From contig JAUIJL010000002.1 in assembly GCA_030431255.1 (NCBI GenBank), forward strand, positions 310,001-374,000: DNA of 64,000 bases. The letters run 5' to 3'. Positions within the stretch are counted from its first letter, which is position 1. Each line of letters opens with the position of its first letter. Of the stretch, positions 57,888-64,000 are shown piece by piece. The position numbers and the translations under genes are program-made. The stretch is from Thermoanaerobaculia bacterium. GTDB taxonomy: Bacteria; Acidobacteriota; Thermoanaerobaculia; Multivoradales; J023. The notes beneath the pieces were generated by a model. The model was not told the DNA's origin. It did not search any database and was given only the letters and a program-made list of their open reading frames with translations.

Positions 57888-59074
57888 GCCTCCAAGCTCC
57901 GGATATCCAAAGTGATTTCGAGCGCTTTGCAACCCTCCTTCACCAAGTCACCCAGCTCACCACTGGTCACGCTGTGCACAAAGTGCCGGTTCGGAAACAC
58001 GATCAACAAGGCACCATCCGCTTGGCAGTGATATCTAGCCGTTCCGATCCACGTTTCGTATTCATCCAGATCCAGGCGTTCCTTCAGCCAGGCTTTGAGG
58101 CGTGTCCAATCCTCAGAGGGGTAAGGATCTTTGGGCGGTAAGTCGGCAGCCGCTTCAGTCATCTCGGGCTCTCCTTTCTGTTGTTGCTCCCATCCGCTGG
58201 TCTGGGCGTGCAATCTCTCCACTACCGCCCATTCCTCAAGCATGGCTTCCTTGAAGAAAGTTAATCGTCTGATCGCTTTTCCGCGTTTCTTCTCCACCTT
58301 AGAAAACCGTGATTGGAACACGGATATGATGAAACTCAACGGAATACCTTTTTCGATCCAGCTCCGCATGAGCTCCAGCTCAATAGCATCTGGATTGGGG
58401 TCGGACCGGCCACTAGCACCCCTCAGGAACACAATCCAAACCGTCTCCACCGAATTCACCAAGCTGCTGCTGCTGCCTTTAAGGCTAGAGGCTAGAGACT
58501 GAAGGCTAGAGGCTAGGGGAGGCGACATCTGCGACCCTTCGCGACGGTCCGCGACAGCACGCGACAGCACGCGACGGGTTTCGACAGGTTGCGACTCCTC
58601 GCCACGATCCGCGACAGCGCGCGAATTTTCTGCCTTGGCAAGTTCCTCCGCTTCCCTCGCGAGGCGCTCCGCTTCTCTCTTCGCCGCTATCCGCTCCCGA
58701 TCCTTATCTCGCTTATCCACAGAAGCCCGATAGGCGTCGTACTTTGCGTAGTTGACGATTCTCCAACCCCAGTCTCGATGGTCCGGATCCAAAAGGACGA
58801 TACGGCGACCGTCCTCTTCAGGCGATCGAGACAACGGGTCTGGCTTCTGGAGCTTCGCTAGGCCCTTCTTCACGTGCTCGAGCGGCGCGTTGGTTCGACG
58901 GTGAAACGCGTTCACCGTCATGTCCACCACCCCATGCTTGTCACACAGCTTGAGGAGATCCTCCAACACGGTCCGGGCCTCCCAGGAGTCGGCGACCGAG
59001 GAGTCCAGTGTGTTGAAGATGCGCGTGTAGCGTGCTCCCGCAGGAGGCTTTCGCGCTTGGCTGGGCTTACCCAT
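57884..59074 (-). CDS. Phage replication initiator with C-terminal DnaA-N-like domain
   Basis: The 396-residue product starts with a winged-helix-like domain (RIFNTLDSSVADSWEARTVL, and NAFHRRTNAPLEHVKKGLAK). A charged linker containing the iteron array follows (about residues 135-200). A helical middle comes next, and the C-terminus (about residues 325-390) resembles the DnaA N-terminal domain (WTRLKAWLKERLDLDEYETW), which recruits helicase. The design parallels lambda O and other initiators whose origin lies inside the gene. GGAG precedes the ATG. Confidence 0.75.
   Translation of the reverse strand: MGKPSQARKPPAGARYTRIFNTLDSSVADSWEARTVLEDLLKLCDKHGVVDMTVNAFHRRTNAPLEHVKKGLAKLQKPDPLSRSPEEDGRRIVLLDPDHRDWGWRIVNYAKYDAYRASVDKRDKDRERIAAKREAERLAREAEELAKAENSRAVADRGEESQPVETRRVLSRAVADRREGSQMSPPLASSLQSLASSLKGSSSSLVNSVETVWIVFLRGASGRSDPNPDAIELELMRSWIEKGIPLSFIISVFQSRFSKVEKKRGKAIRRLTFFKEAMLEEWAVVERLHAQTSGWEQQQKGEPEMTEAAADLPPKDPYPSEDWTRLKAWLKERLDLDEYETWIGTARYHCQADGALLIVFPNRHFVHSVTSGELGDLVKEGCKALEITLDIRSLEA
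58481..58630. repeat. Iteron array (candidate phage replication origin) inside the initiator gene
   Basis: About eleven units starting with GCGAC (or one-base variants TCGAC, GCCAC, GCGAA) follow each other every 10 bases from 58522 to 58630. Next to them, GGCTAG occurs four times (58483-58516) in a duplicated AAGGCTAGAGGCTAG block. The 10-bp period is not a multiple of three, so it is not a peptide repeat but a DNA-level pattern that puts every site on one helix face. This resembles lambda-type origins within O-like genes. Confidence 0.78.
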
Positions 59075-59077
59075 CCC

Positions 59078-59398
59078 CTAGGGCTCCAGTCGAACGCAAT
59101 TTGGAAAAGTTTCAGGCACCACCGCCTCGACCCGCTGGCAAGGACTGTGGTTACCGGCCACCTTTCCATAGAGCCTCTTTGCTATCAGCTCCGTGTAGGT
59201 CGCCGAGCTCGTCACATAGCTCAAGGCGTTGTTCCTTCTCTTCCAGGTAAGCGTCACAAAATCCGAGCGATCATCCCTTCTTGGAATCCAGCCGTAGGTA
59301 GTGATCGATACCCGCGCGGCCGCGAAGCGATCCCACTGGACGAAATCCAGTGACTCCATCGCCTTGGTCAAGACTGATGGCAACTCAGCGGTGCTCAT
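59078..59398 (-). CDS. Small phage protein of unknown function
   Basis: The 106-residue product is mixed alpha/beta (FVQWDRFAAARVSITTYGWI, then DFVTLTWKRRNNALSYVTSS). The ATG has AAAGGAG upstream. It lies between the helicase-methyltransferase and the initiator gene. No family is recognised. Confidence 0.62.
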   Translation of the reverse strand: MSTAELPSVLTKAMESLDFVQWDRFAAARVSITTYGWIPRRDDRSDFVTLTWKRRNNALSYVTSSATYTELIAKRLYGKVAGNHSPCQRVEAVVPETFPNCVRLEP

Positions 59399-59419
59399 GG
59401 CAAGCTCCTTTCATTTTCA

Positions 59420-61951
59420 TCAACCCGCAGCTGCGTGCTGATGGTTTTCGGTCTTTACGTCGTCAAGCAAGTCAAATAGCGATGGCGCCTCCGCTTCCTT
59501 CGCCGCGATTTCGCAGTACCGGACCCCGTCAAAAAAATAAGGTAGTGAAAGCTCGAACCCGATCCCTCGCCGCCCGAGTTTCAGGGCTCGGTATGGCACC
59601 GTCATAAGGCCTCCGAACGGGTCTAGGATCTGCTCACCGGGCTGTGAGTACTGAGTGATCGCACGGTCGACAATGTCCAACTGCAAGGGGCAGATGTGCA
59701 TCTCCCGTGAGCGGTTGGCTTGGCTGGTATTCAGCGTCAGCATCCGGGTAACATCGGACCACACCTCATCCGACCAGCTCGGAGGCTGTAGAAGCATGAA
59801 GGAAGTTGGCAGAACGCCCCGCGCCTCGAGCCTTTCGCCTAGCCGAACATGCGCCTCATAGTCGTAGACCTCCGACAAGAAGTGCTCTTTGAACGCTCGA
59901 AATATCGGAGCATGCTCCAAACCTTCCATCTCTTCCAGCGAAACCAACCGGTCACCGGAAGACCTCGCGAAACCGTGTGCGTCGGTCTGCCACCTAGCCC
60001 GTGAATAATGCCCTTTGTCTTTGATCACGGGCTCATCCGCGTAGCCGTTCGATGGATCCGACGGTGGCTTACGGAGAACCAATAGATACTCAGGCATGCC
60101 TACGCCCATCTTGGATCCGTCTTTACACTGTTCGGTCCAACCGAGTCTGTAGGTCTGATTGTTTTCCCGCACCACGTCCGTGACGATCGTTTTCATTCCA
60201 AGGAATGCAAAACCGTGCCCTTGGAAGTGATTAATACACTCCGCATGAAAGGGATAGACGGTCTGAAAACCCAACTTGTTGATACCGCCGGGAACGATCC
60301 GATCCTTCACGTGGATAGCGGCGATCCGCCCCGGCTTGAGTGATCGAAACAGCTCGGGCGTCAAGTAATCCATTTGGGCAAAAAACTCTTCCGGTCCGGA
60401 GCTGTGCCCAAAGTCCGCGACATGGTCGGAATACTTGTATTGATTGCCGAAGGGAGGCGACGTCAGAATCATGTCGATCGAGTCATCTGCGAGCCTCGCC
60501 GCCTCCTCTACGCAGTCGTTGCGGACGAGCCTAAAACCCTCTCCCTCCACCTCAATCCGCTCCCCTACATCCACCGAGGCGACCACCTCACGGGCCATCG
60601 ACTCTGCGGAAAGGCCTTGCTCTCGGATGATTTCCGCCATTTTTCTGGTCAGCTCCCGGTGTTGATCCCATTTCCGCACTAAGGCATCGCGAACGCCCCG
60701 CTCTGCCTCGGTATAGATCAGGTCGATCCGAACCGGCCGGGTCTGCTGAAAACGTTGCAATCGGTGGACGGCTTGAATGAAATCGTTGAATTTGTAACCG
60801 AGCCCCAAAAACACGGCCCGATGGCAGAAGCGCTGAAAGTTGCAGCCCGAACCCGCGATTACTGGCTTTGTTGCCAGGATTCGAAACTTACCTTCGGAGA
60901 AGTCGGCGATGCGGCGCTCTCGATCTTCGAGCTCCTGGGTTCCGTAGACGTCCACTGCCTCGGGAATTGCATCGACGATCGCGCGCCGTTCGTCTTCCAG
61001 GTCGTGCCAGATGATGAAATGGGCCTCGGGATCCTCGTCCACTAGTTCGGCCGCCTTGGTGACGCGAATAGCCATCGAGCGGCGCTTCTCTCGAGCTGCG
61101 TCTACCACGCCCAACGAGGCATTAGGCACTAGCCGGAGCTGTCCATCCCGTTCTTGGCCGGCATCCGCGTAGTCGCTCGGCAGCTCGTGCCATCGAATAT
61201 CGAGCGGCGGTAGGTCATATCCTTCATCCGAAAAGCCGAGGTCCGAGGGTTTTTGCAAAAAAACCGACCATCCCGACATCCAGGCCCAGAAATCCGCTTC
61301 CTTGTGAGCATGGAGCGTCAGCGCGTCGGCCCGGGTGCTGTCTCGCTGAAAGAATCGCGTCTTTGCGTCGCCAACCGACATCACACCCAGGTACGCAGCG
61401 TAAGCCAGTAGCTCCGTGAATTCGTTGGGCGATGGAGTCGCCGTGGCCACGAATCGATATCGGACGTCTTCAAAAGCTCGCATGAATTCTCGAAAGGTTT
61501 TTGACCCGCCCATCCCACGCAACACAGAGGCCTCGTCGAGCGACGTCACAGCGAATCGGCTAGGATTGATCTTCCCCTCTCTGACCGACTCATAGTTGGT
61601 GAGATAGATTCCCGGTCCTTCGAGCTCGGCCGAGGAGCGGATAAACTGGAGCGGCGTGCCCATGGCCTTTGCATCGCGAAGAAATTCCCCCCGAACCCCC
61701 AGGGGCGCCACAATCAGCCCTGCCTCTCCTACCTCCGCCGTGATGCTTCTAAGGATCTCCAGCTGCATGTAGGTCTTTCCCAAGCCAAACGCCGCAAAGA
61801 TCGCCCTGCGACCTCCACGGATCGCCCATTCAACGATCGCCCGTTGGTGCGGAAGTAGGCTCGGATGCAAAGAGCCCGGCTCGATCGCCAAACCCCGGTC
61901 AGGGCTGGTCGCGATCTTTGAGCGAAGGAATTCTGAATACAGAGTCTTCAT
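59420..61951 (-). CDS. SF2 helicase fused to a DNA methyltransferase
   Basis: The 843-residue product joins two enzymes. Residues about 1-440 form an SNF2/DEAD-like helicase with AAFGLGKTYM (Lys59), TSLDEASVL, and the conserved QAVHRLQRFQQTRPV motif VI. Residues about 470-820 form an N4/N6-type amino methyltransferase with motif IV TSPPF (497-501) before motif I DPFGG (777-781), the beta-class order. Similar fusions occur in phages and some plasmids. It could methylate phage DNA against restriction while moving on it. The start overlaps the PP-loop gene stop (ATGA). Confidence 0.88.
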   Translation of the reverse strand: MKTLYSEFLRSKIATSPDRGLAIEPGSLHPSLLPHQRAIVEWAIRGGRRAIFAAFGLGKTYMQLEILRSITAEVGEAGLIVAPLGVRGEFLRDAKAMGTPLQFIRSSAELEGPGIYLTNYESVREGKINPSRFAVTSLDEASVLRGMGGSKTFREFMRAFEDVRYRFVATATPSPNEFTELLAYAAYLGVMSVGDAKTRFFQRDSTRADALTLHAHKEADFWAWMSGWSVFLQKPSDLGFSDEGYDLPPLDIRWHELPSDYADAGQERDGQLRLVPNASLGVVDAAREKRRSMAIRVTKAAELVDEDPEAHFIIWHDLEDERRAIVDAIPEAVDVYGTQELEDRERRIADFSEGKFRILATKPVIAGSGCNFQRFCHRAVFLGLGYKFNDFIQAVHRLQRFQQTRPVRIDLIYTEAERGVRDALVRKWDQHRELTRKMAEIIREQGLSAESMAREVVASVDVGERIEVEGEGFRLVRNDCVEEAARLADDSIDMILTSPPFGNQYKYSDHVADFGHSSGPEEFFAQMDYLTPELFRSLKPGRIAAIHVKDRIVPGGINKLGFQTVYPFHAECINHFQGHGFAFLGMKTIVTDVVRENNQTYRLGWTEQCKDGSKMGVGMPEYLLVLRKPPSDPSNGYADEPVIKDKGHYSRARWQTDAHGFARSSGDRLVSLEEMEGLEHAPIFRAFKEHFLSEVYDYEAHVRLGERLEARGVLPTSFMLLQPPSWSDEVWSDVTRMLTLNTSQANRSREMHICPLQLDIVDRAITQYSQPGEQILDPFGGLMTVPYRALKLGRRGIGFELSLPYFFDGVRYCEIAAKEAEAPSLFDLLDDVKTENHQHAAAG

Positions 61952-62274
61952 GCTGGGCCCGGCGATTGTTGAGCCGATAGCCTGCGAGAGACACAGCTTG
62001 TGCAGAGAGGGGGCCGCTCGTGAGGTACCACTGAGCGACGGCGACGGCTCGATTCCAAGACTCTCCGCCCGCTTACCAGAACGGTTCGCTCAGGATGGGG
62101 GATATATCTCTTCACGAAGAAGCGCAACGGACGCGGATGACGCGCAGCAATCGCCGTAGCTGCGAGGGAGTCATGCCCTCCGCTGAACATGGAGTAAACG
62201 CTACGCACTGGATACCGAGTCGAGCTGTGAGTCGCAATCGCGGAATCGATCACCGCCAGAGAGTCAGAAATCAT
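61948..62274 (-). CDS. Truncated PP-loop (PAPS-reductase-like) protein
   Basis: The 108-residue product has the PP-loop motif YSMFSGGHDSLAATAIA, as in PAPS reductases and DndC-like sulfur enzymes, then jumps to RTVLVSGRRVLESSRR, which resembles a much later part of the family. The region between, about 80-150 residues, is missing, and the end is basic and unlike the family. The total gap to the next gene is too small for a full enzyme, so an internal deletion is likely. AGAGG precedes the ATG. Confidence 0.6.
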   Translation of the reverse strand: MISDSLAVIDSAIATHSSTRYPVRSVYSMFSGGHDSLAATAIAARHPRPLRFFVKRYIPHPERTVLVSGRRVLESSRRRRSVVPHERPPLCTSCVSRRLSAQQSPGPA

Positions 62275-63361
62275 TTTCACACCTCTCTGGAGCCGAGACC
62301 TTCGATGAGCGATCGATAGGCAAGGGCTGCCTGTTCGGGCAGGACTCCGTTTCCGGCGAGTCGTAGCAGAGCCACCCGGCCCACGGAGCCCACCCCATCA
62401 GCCAAAAGACGAAGAGCGGATTTAACAGCTTTTGGGGAGACTCCGGGGGCGAGGTGCTGGAATCGTCGGTCGCGGAGGATGTGGGCCCAGGCTGCGGAGT
62501 CGTTGGGTCCTGGTGGGTAGAGACTGGGAAAAGCAGGGCCGCATCCGTGAGAGTGGTCCCCGGATTGCTCTTCCATTCTGCCGTCGCCGCGGTCGACCTT
62601 CGGCTCCCTCTTGCATCCGTCGCTGTTGGAGTCGGCCATTGCTGCGCGGCTCCTGTCAGGGTCAGATTGCCTCGTTTGAAGCTGCCCCCCCCACTCGCAT
62701 CGCTCGCCAACGGCGTGGGCCACCTTCGCGCCCAGGTCTCGAGGCTCGGCGTTCCGCGGCTCGGCCGGTCGTGCGGAACCGTTCCCTCGTTCTGCGAGGA
62801 GCCGTACGAGCTGGCCGTAGGCGTGGGGTAGAACTGCCACCAAGAAGAGCCGCTTGCGGAGGTGGGGAGCGCCCGTTTCGGCAGCTCGAAACACGTCCCA
62901 TTCCGCAAGGTACCCCGCTTTGGCCAAGGTGGTGGCGAGGTGTGAAAGTCCTCGAAGAGCGAGGCCTGGAACGTTTTCCAAGAAGAGCACTCCGGGTCGA
63001 ACCACAGAAACCCAGCGATCGATCGCGGGCCATAGCCATCGCGGGTCGTCGATCCCTTCTCCTTTTCCAGCCCCGGAGAAAGGCTGACAAGGGAACCCCG
63101 CCGAGAGTCCGACAAGAGCGATTTGAGAGAGCTCTCGAAGGTCTTCGAGGCCTGCGTCTGGAAGGCGCTCGACAGAGCTCCAGATCGGCGCCGGAGCCAG
63201 TCGACCCGCCTCCATCTGCGCCGCCAAGTACTGACAGGCCGGAACTTCCCTCTCCACGTACAGGACCGGGCAAACATCCGCACTCGCCAACGCGAGTTGG
63301 ATTCCTGAATCGAGACCGGCTCCGCCAGTGCAGAGGCTAATGAGGGGCAGTACAGCCACAT
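62264..63361 (-). CDS. Overprinted protein in the +1 frame of the cytosine methyltransferase gene
   Basis: This open frame (365 residues from an ATG coupled to the upstream stop, TGATG) runs through almost the whole methyltransferase gene. From about 63037 to its end it matches a recognisable phage protein pattern: FLWFDPECSSWKTFQASLFE, PPPWPKRGTLRNGTCFELPK, repeated W/Y-P-T-P-x-A-S-x-A/Y boxes, and finally NPLFVFWLMGW. I recall this set from phage proteins annotated as methyltransferase-associated. The N-terminal third is Arg/Ser-rich and not family-like. Whether it starts at this ATG, or internally, or by frameshifting is unknown. Confidence 0.68.
   Translation of the reverse strand: MWLYCPSLASALAEPVSIQESNSRWRVRMFARSCTWRGKFRPVSTWRRRWRRVDWLRRRSGALSSAFQTQASKTFESSLKSLLSDSRRGSLVSLSPGLEKEKGSTTRDGYGPRSIAGFLWFDPECSSWKTFQASLFEDFHTSPPPWPKRGTLRNGTCFELPKRALPTSASGSSWWQFYPTPTASSYGSSQNEGTVPHDRPSRGTPSLETWARRWPTPLASDASGGGSFKRGNLTLTGAAQQWPTPTATDARGSRRSTAATAEWKSNPGTTLTDAALLFPVSTHQDPTTPQPGPTSSATDDSSTSPPESPQKLLNPLFVFWLMGWAPWAGWLCYDSPETESCPNRQPLPIDRSSKVSAPERCENDF
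62277..63359 (-). CDS. dcm: DNA (cytosine-5-)-methyltransferase
   Basis: The 360-residue product from GTG has motif I LISLCTGGAGLDSGIQ, the catalytic motif IV GFPCQPFSGAGKGEG (Cys91), motif VI FLENVPGL, motif VIII HLRKRLFLVA, and motifs IX-X including RLAGNGVLPEQAALAY. So it is complete and should transfer methyl to C5 of cytosine, probably protecting phage DNA. The variable region (about residues 185-300) overlaps the overprinted frame and contains the repeated PHAYG / VAHAVG / MADSNS boxes. A GTG near the upstream stop, with GGAG 10 bases away, is the likely start. An ATG 30 codons earlier lacks support. Confidence 0.85.
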   Translation of the reverse strand: MAVLPLISLCTGGAGLDSGIQLALASADVCPVLYVEREVPACQYLAAQMEAGRLAPAPIWSSVERLPDAGLEDLRELSQIALVGLSAGFPCQPFSGAGKGEGIDDPRWLWPAIDRWVSVVRPGVLFLENVPGLALRGLSHLATTLAKAGYLAEWDVFRAAETGAPHLRKRLFLVAVLPHAYGQLVRLLAERGNGSARPAEPRNAEPRDLGAKVAHAVGERCEWGGQLQTRQSDPDRSRAAMADSNSDGCKREPKVDRGDGRMEEQSGDHSHGCGPAFPSLYPPGPNDSAAWAHILRDRRFQHLAPGVSPKAVKSALRLLADGVGSVGRVALLRLAGNGVLPEQAALAYRSLIEGLGSREV

Positions 63362-64000
63362 CAAATCCGCTCCGATTTCCCGGCCAGCTTCCCGTCCTTG
63401 CGGCATCCTCGGCAAATCCCGGAGCACGGCGAAACCTCGTTGGCATCATTCACCTTGCAGTTACCGCAAACGAAACCCTCGCAGCACGGGCACTGGTGGG
63501 ACGAATCAAAGCTGTCGAATGGGCTGAAGCAACTCGAGCACATATCCGGGTAACCATTTAGGGTTCCGCCGCGAAATTTGCGCCCGGCACTCTTTTTCGA
63601 CGTGTAAGCCATTAGCCAAGCACTGCGAGGCGGCTGCCCATCGTCACCATCCCGCCAAACGTTTCCTTCTACATCGACCACTACCGGATCGGTTCCAGAC
63701 CACGCGTCGAGTGCGCCTTGAGTAGGGGCTTCACCGTAGAGAGGAGCTATAGGGGTGTAGTTGCCCCACTGCTTAAAGAAGAAGGGAATACCTAGGGTCC
63801 CGCATTCGAGCTTCAGCGTTCGAATCCAGTAAGGGTGGCCGGGACGGCATCGTTCGCGAGTGCCCGACTCAAAGCCGGCGATGACCTGATCTGGAGCAAT
63901 CGCCGCCGCTGCCTTGTCCGAAAGCACATCGAAAAGGCTAACGCTTTCGATCATAGGCTCGATGCTCATGAAGCGAGCCTGGATCGGGGTGTGCGAAAGA
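63361..64000 (-). CDS. DUF5131 (Gp37/Gp68-like) protein, C-terminal part, with zinc ribbon
   Basis: The frame continues past the window edge, so only about 213 C-terminal residues are seen. ARFMSIEPMIESVSL, VIAGFESGTRERCRPGHPYW and GIPFFFKQWGNY are hallmarks of the DUF5131 family, whose reaction is unknown though its N-terminal Cys motifs look radical-SAM-like. A Cys-rich C-terminal extension (CSSCFSPFD, CPCCEGFVCGNC, CSGICRGC) should bind two zinc ions and is not a standard part of the family. Its stop is coupled to the starts of the two overlapping frames downstream. Confidence 0.78.
   Translation of the reverse strand, partial: LSHTPIQARFMSIEPMIESVSLFDVLSDKAAAAIAPDQVIAGFESGTRERCRPGHPYWIRTLKLECGTLGIPFFFKQWGNYTPIAPLYGEAPTQGALDAWSGTDPVVVDVEGNVWRDGDDGQPPRSAWLMAYTSKKSAGRKFRGGTLNGYPDMCSSCFSPFDSFDSSHQCPCCEGFVCGNCKVNDANEVSPCSGICRGCRKDGKLAGKSERI

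Noticed and set aside
58521-58630. CRISPR or peptide-repeat explanation for the GCGAC array
   Set aside because: The units are 10 bp with no spacers, and the period does not match codons.
62432-63340. Plus-strand 302-codon frame opposite the methyltransferase
   Set aside because: It is Arg-rich with no recognisable motif, unlike the two minus-strand frames that both show family patterns.
63362-63449. Earlier ATG start for the cytosine methyltransferase
   Set aside because: It lies inside the DUF5131 gene without a ribosome site; methyltransferase similarity begins right after the GTG at 63359.

Overview
This is a high-GC bacterial chromosome segment with an integrated tailed-phage genome. 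The host part (about 1-23.5 kb) has RND efflux genes, many lipoproteins, Asp-box secreted proteins and G-x-W-Y-[DE]-P repeats. That fits a Gram-negative bacterium such as an acidobacterium or a gamma/deltaproteobacterium-like lineage; nothing here fixes the phylum.

Host region. The window opens in the C-terminal third of phosphoserine aminotransferase. A tightly overlapped operon follows: an RND membrane-fusion lipoprotein, an RND permease, an outer-membrane factor and an AmiD-like lipoprotein amidase. An RDD-family membrane protein, several secreted or lipoprotein genes of unknown role and a large exported W-Y-P repeat protein come next. From about 18.7 kb the DNA looks like an island. It holds a decayed radC-like gene, then a lower-GC two-gene unit (AAA+ ATPase plus subtilisin-like protease) that matches the Iet (IetA/IetS) anti-phage type, then the 3' half of a tRNA-Thr(CGU), which I read as an attachment-site scar.

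Phage region (about 23.5 kb to beyond the right edge). The left part has small genes, a palindromic operator, an HTH regulator and a helicase with C-terminal helicase-associated repeats. The structural operon runs leftward from 48.5 to 27.8 kb: portal, S49-type protease, HK97-type capsid, connectors, tail tube, a tail-chaperone pair with a probable frameshift, a 1969-residue tape measure, tail-tip proteins, and a coiled-coil membrane protein plus alpha/beta hydrolase. No contractile-sheath gene is seen, so the particle is siphovirus-like. A Gp88-like gene, an excisionase-like gene and a tyrosine integrase lie in the middle. The terminase genes are on the opposite strand, downstream of the integrase. 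A leftward early operon (64 to 55.2 kb) carries a DUF5131 protein, a C5-cytosine methyltransferase, a truncated PP-loop protein, a helicase-methyltransferase fusion, a replication protein with an internal iteron array, a 38-residue zinc ribbon, an HD hydrolase and small genes.

The most unusual points are four. The C-terminal half of the cytosine methyltransferase is read in two frames, both of which look like real protein families. The replication gene contains a 10-bp-phased GCGAC array that looks like the phage origin. A perfect 13-bp inverted repeat sits between integrase and terminase. The complete Iet-like defence pair lies next to the tRNA scar. No CRISPR array, complete tRNA, rRNA or endolysin gene was seen.
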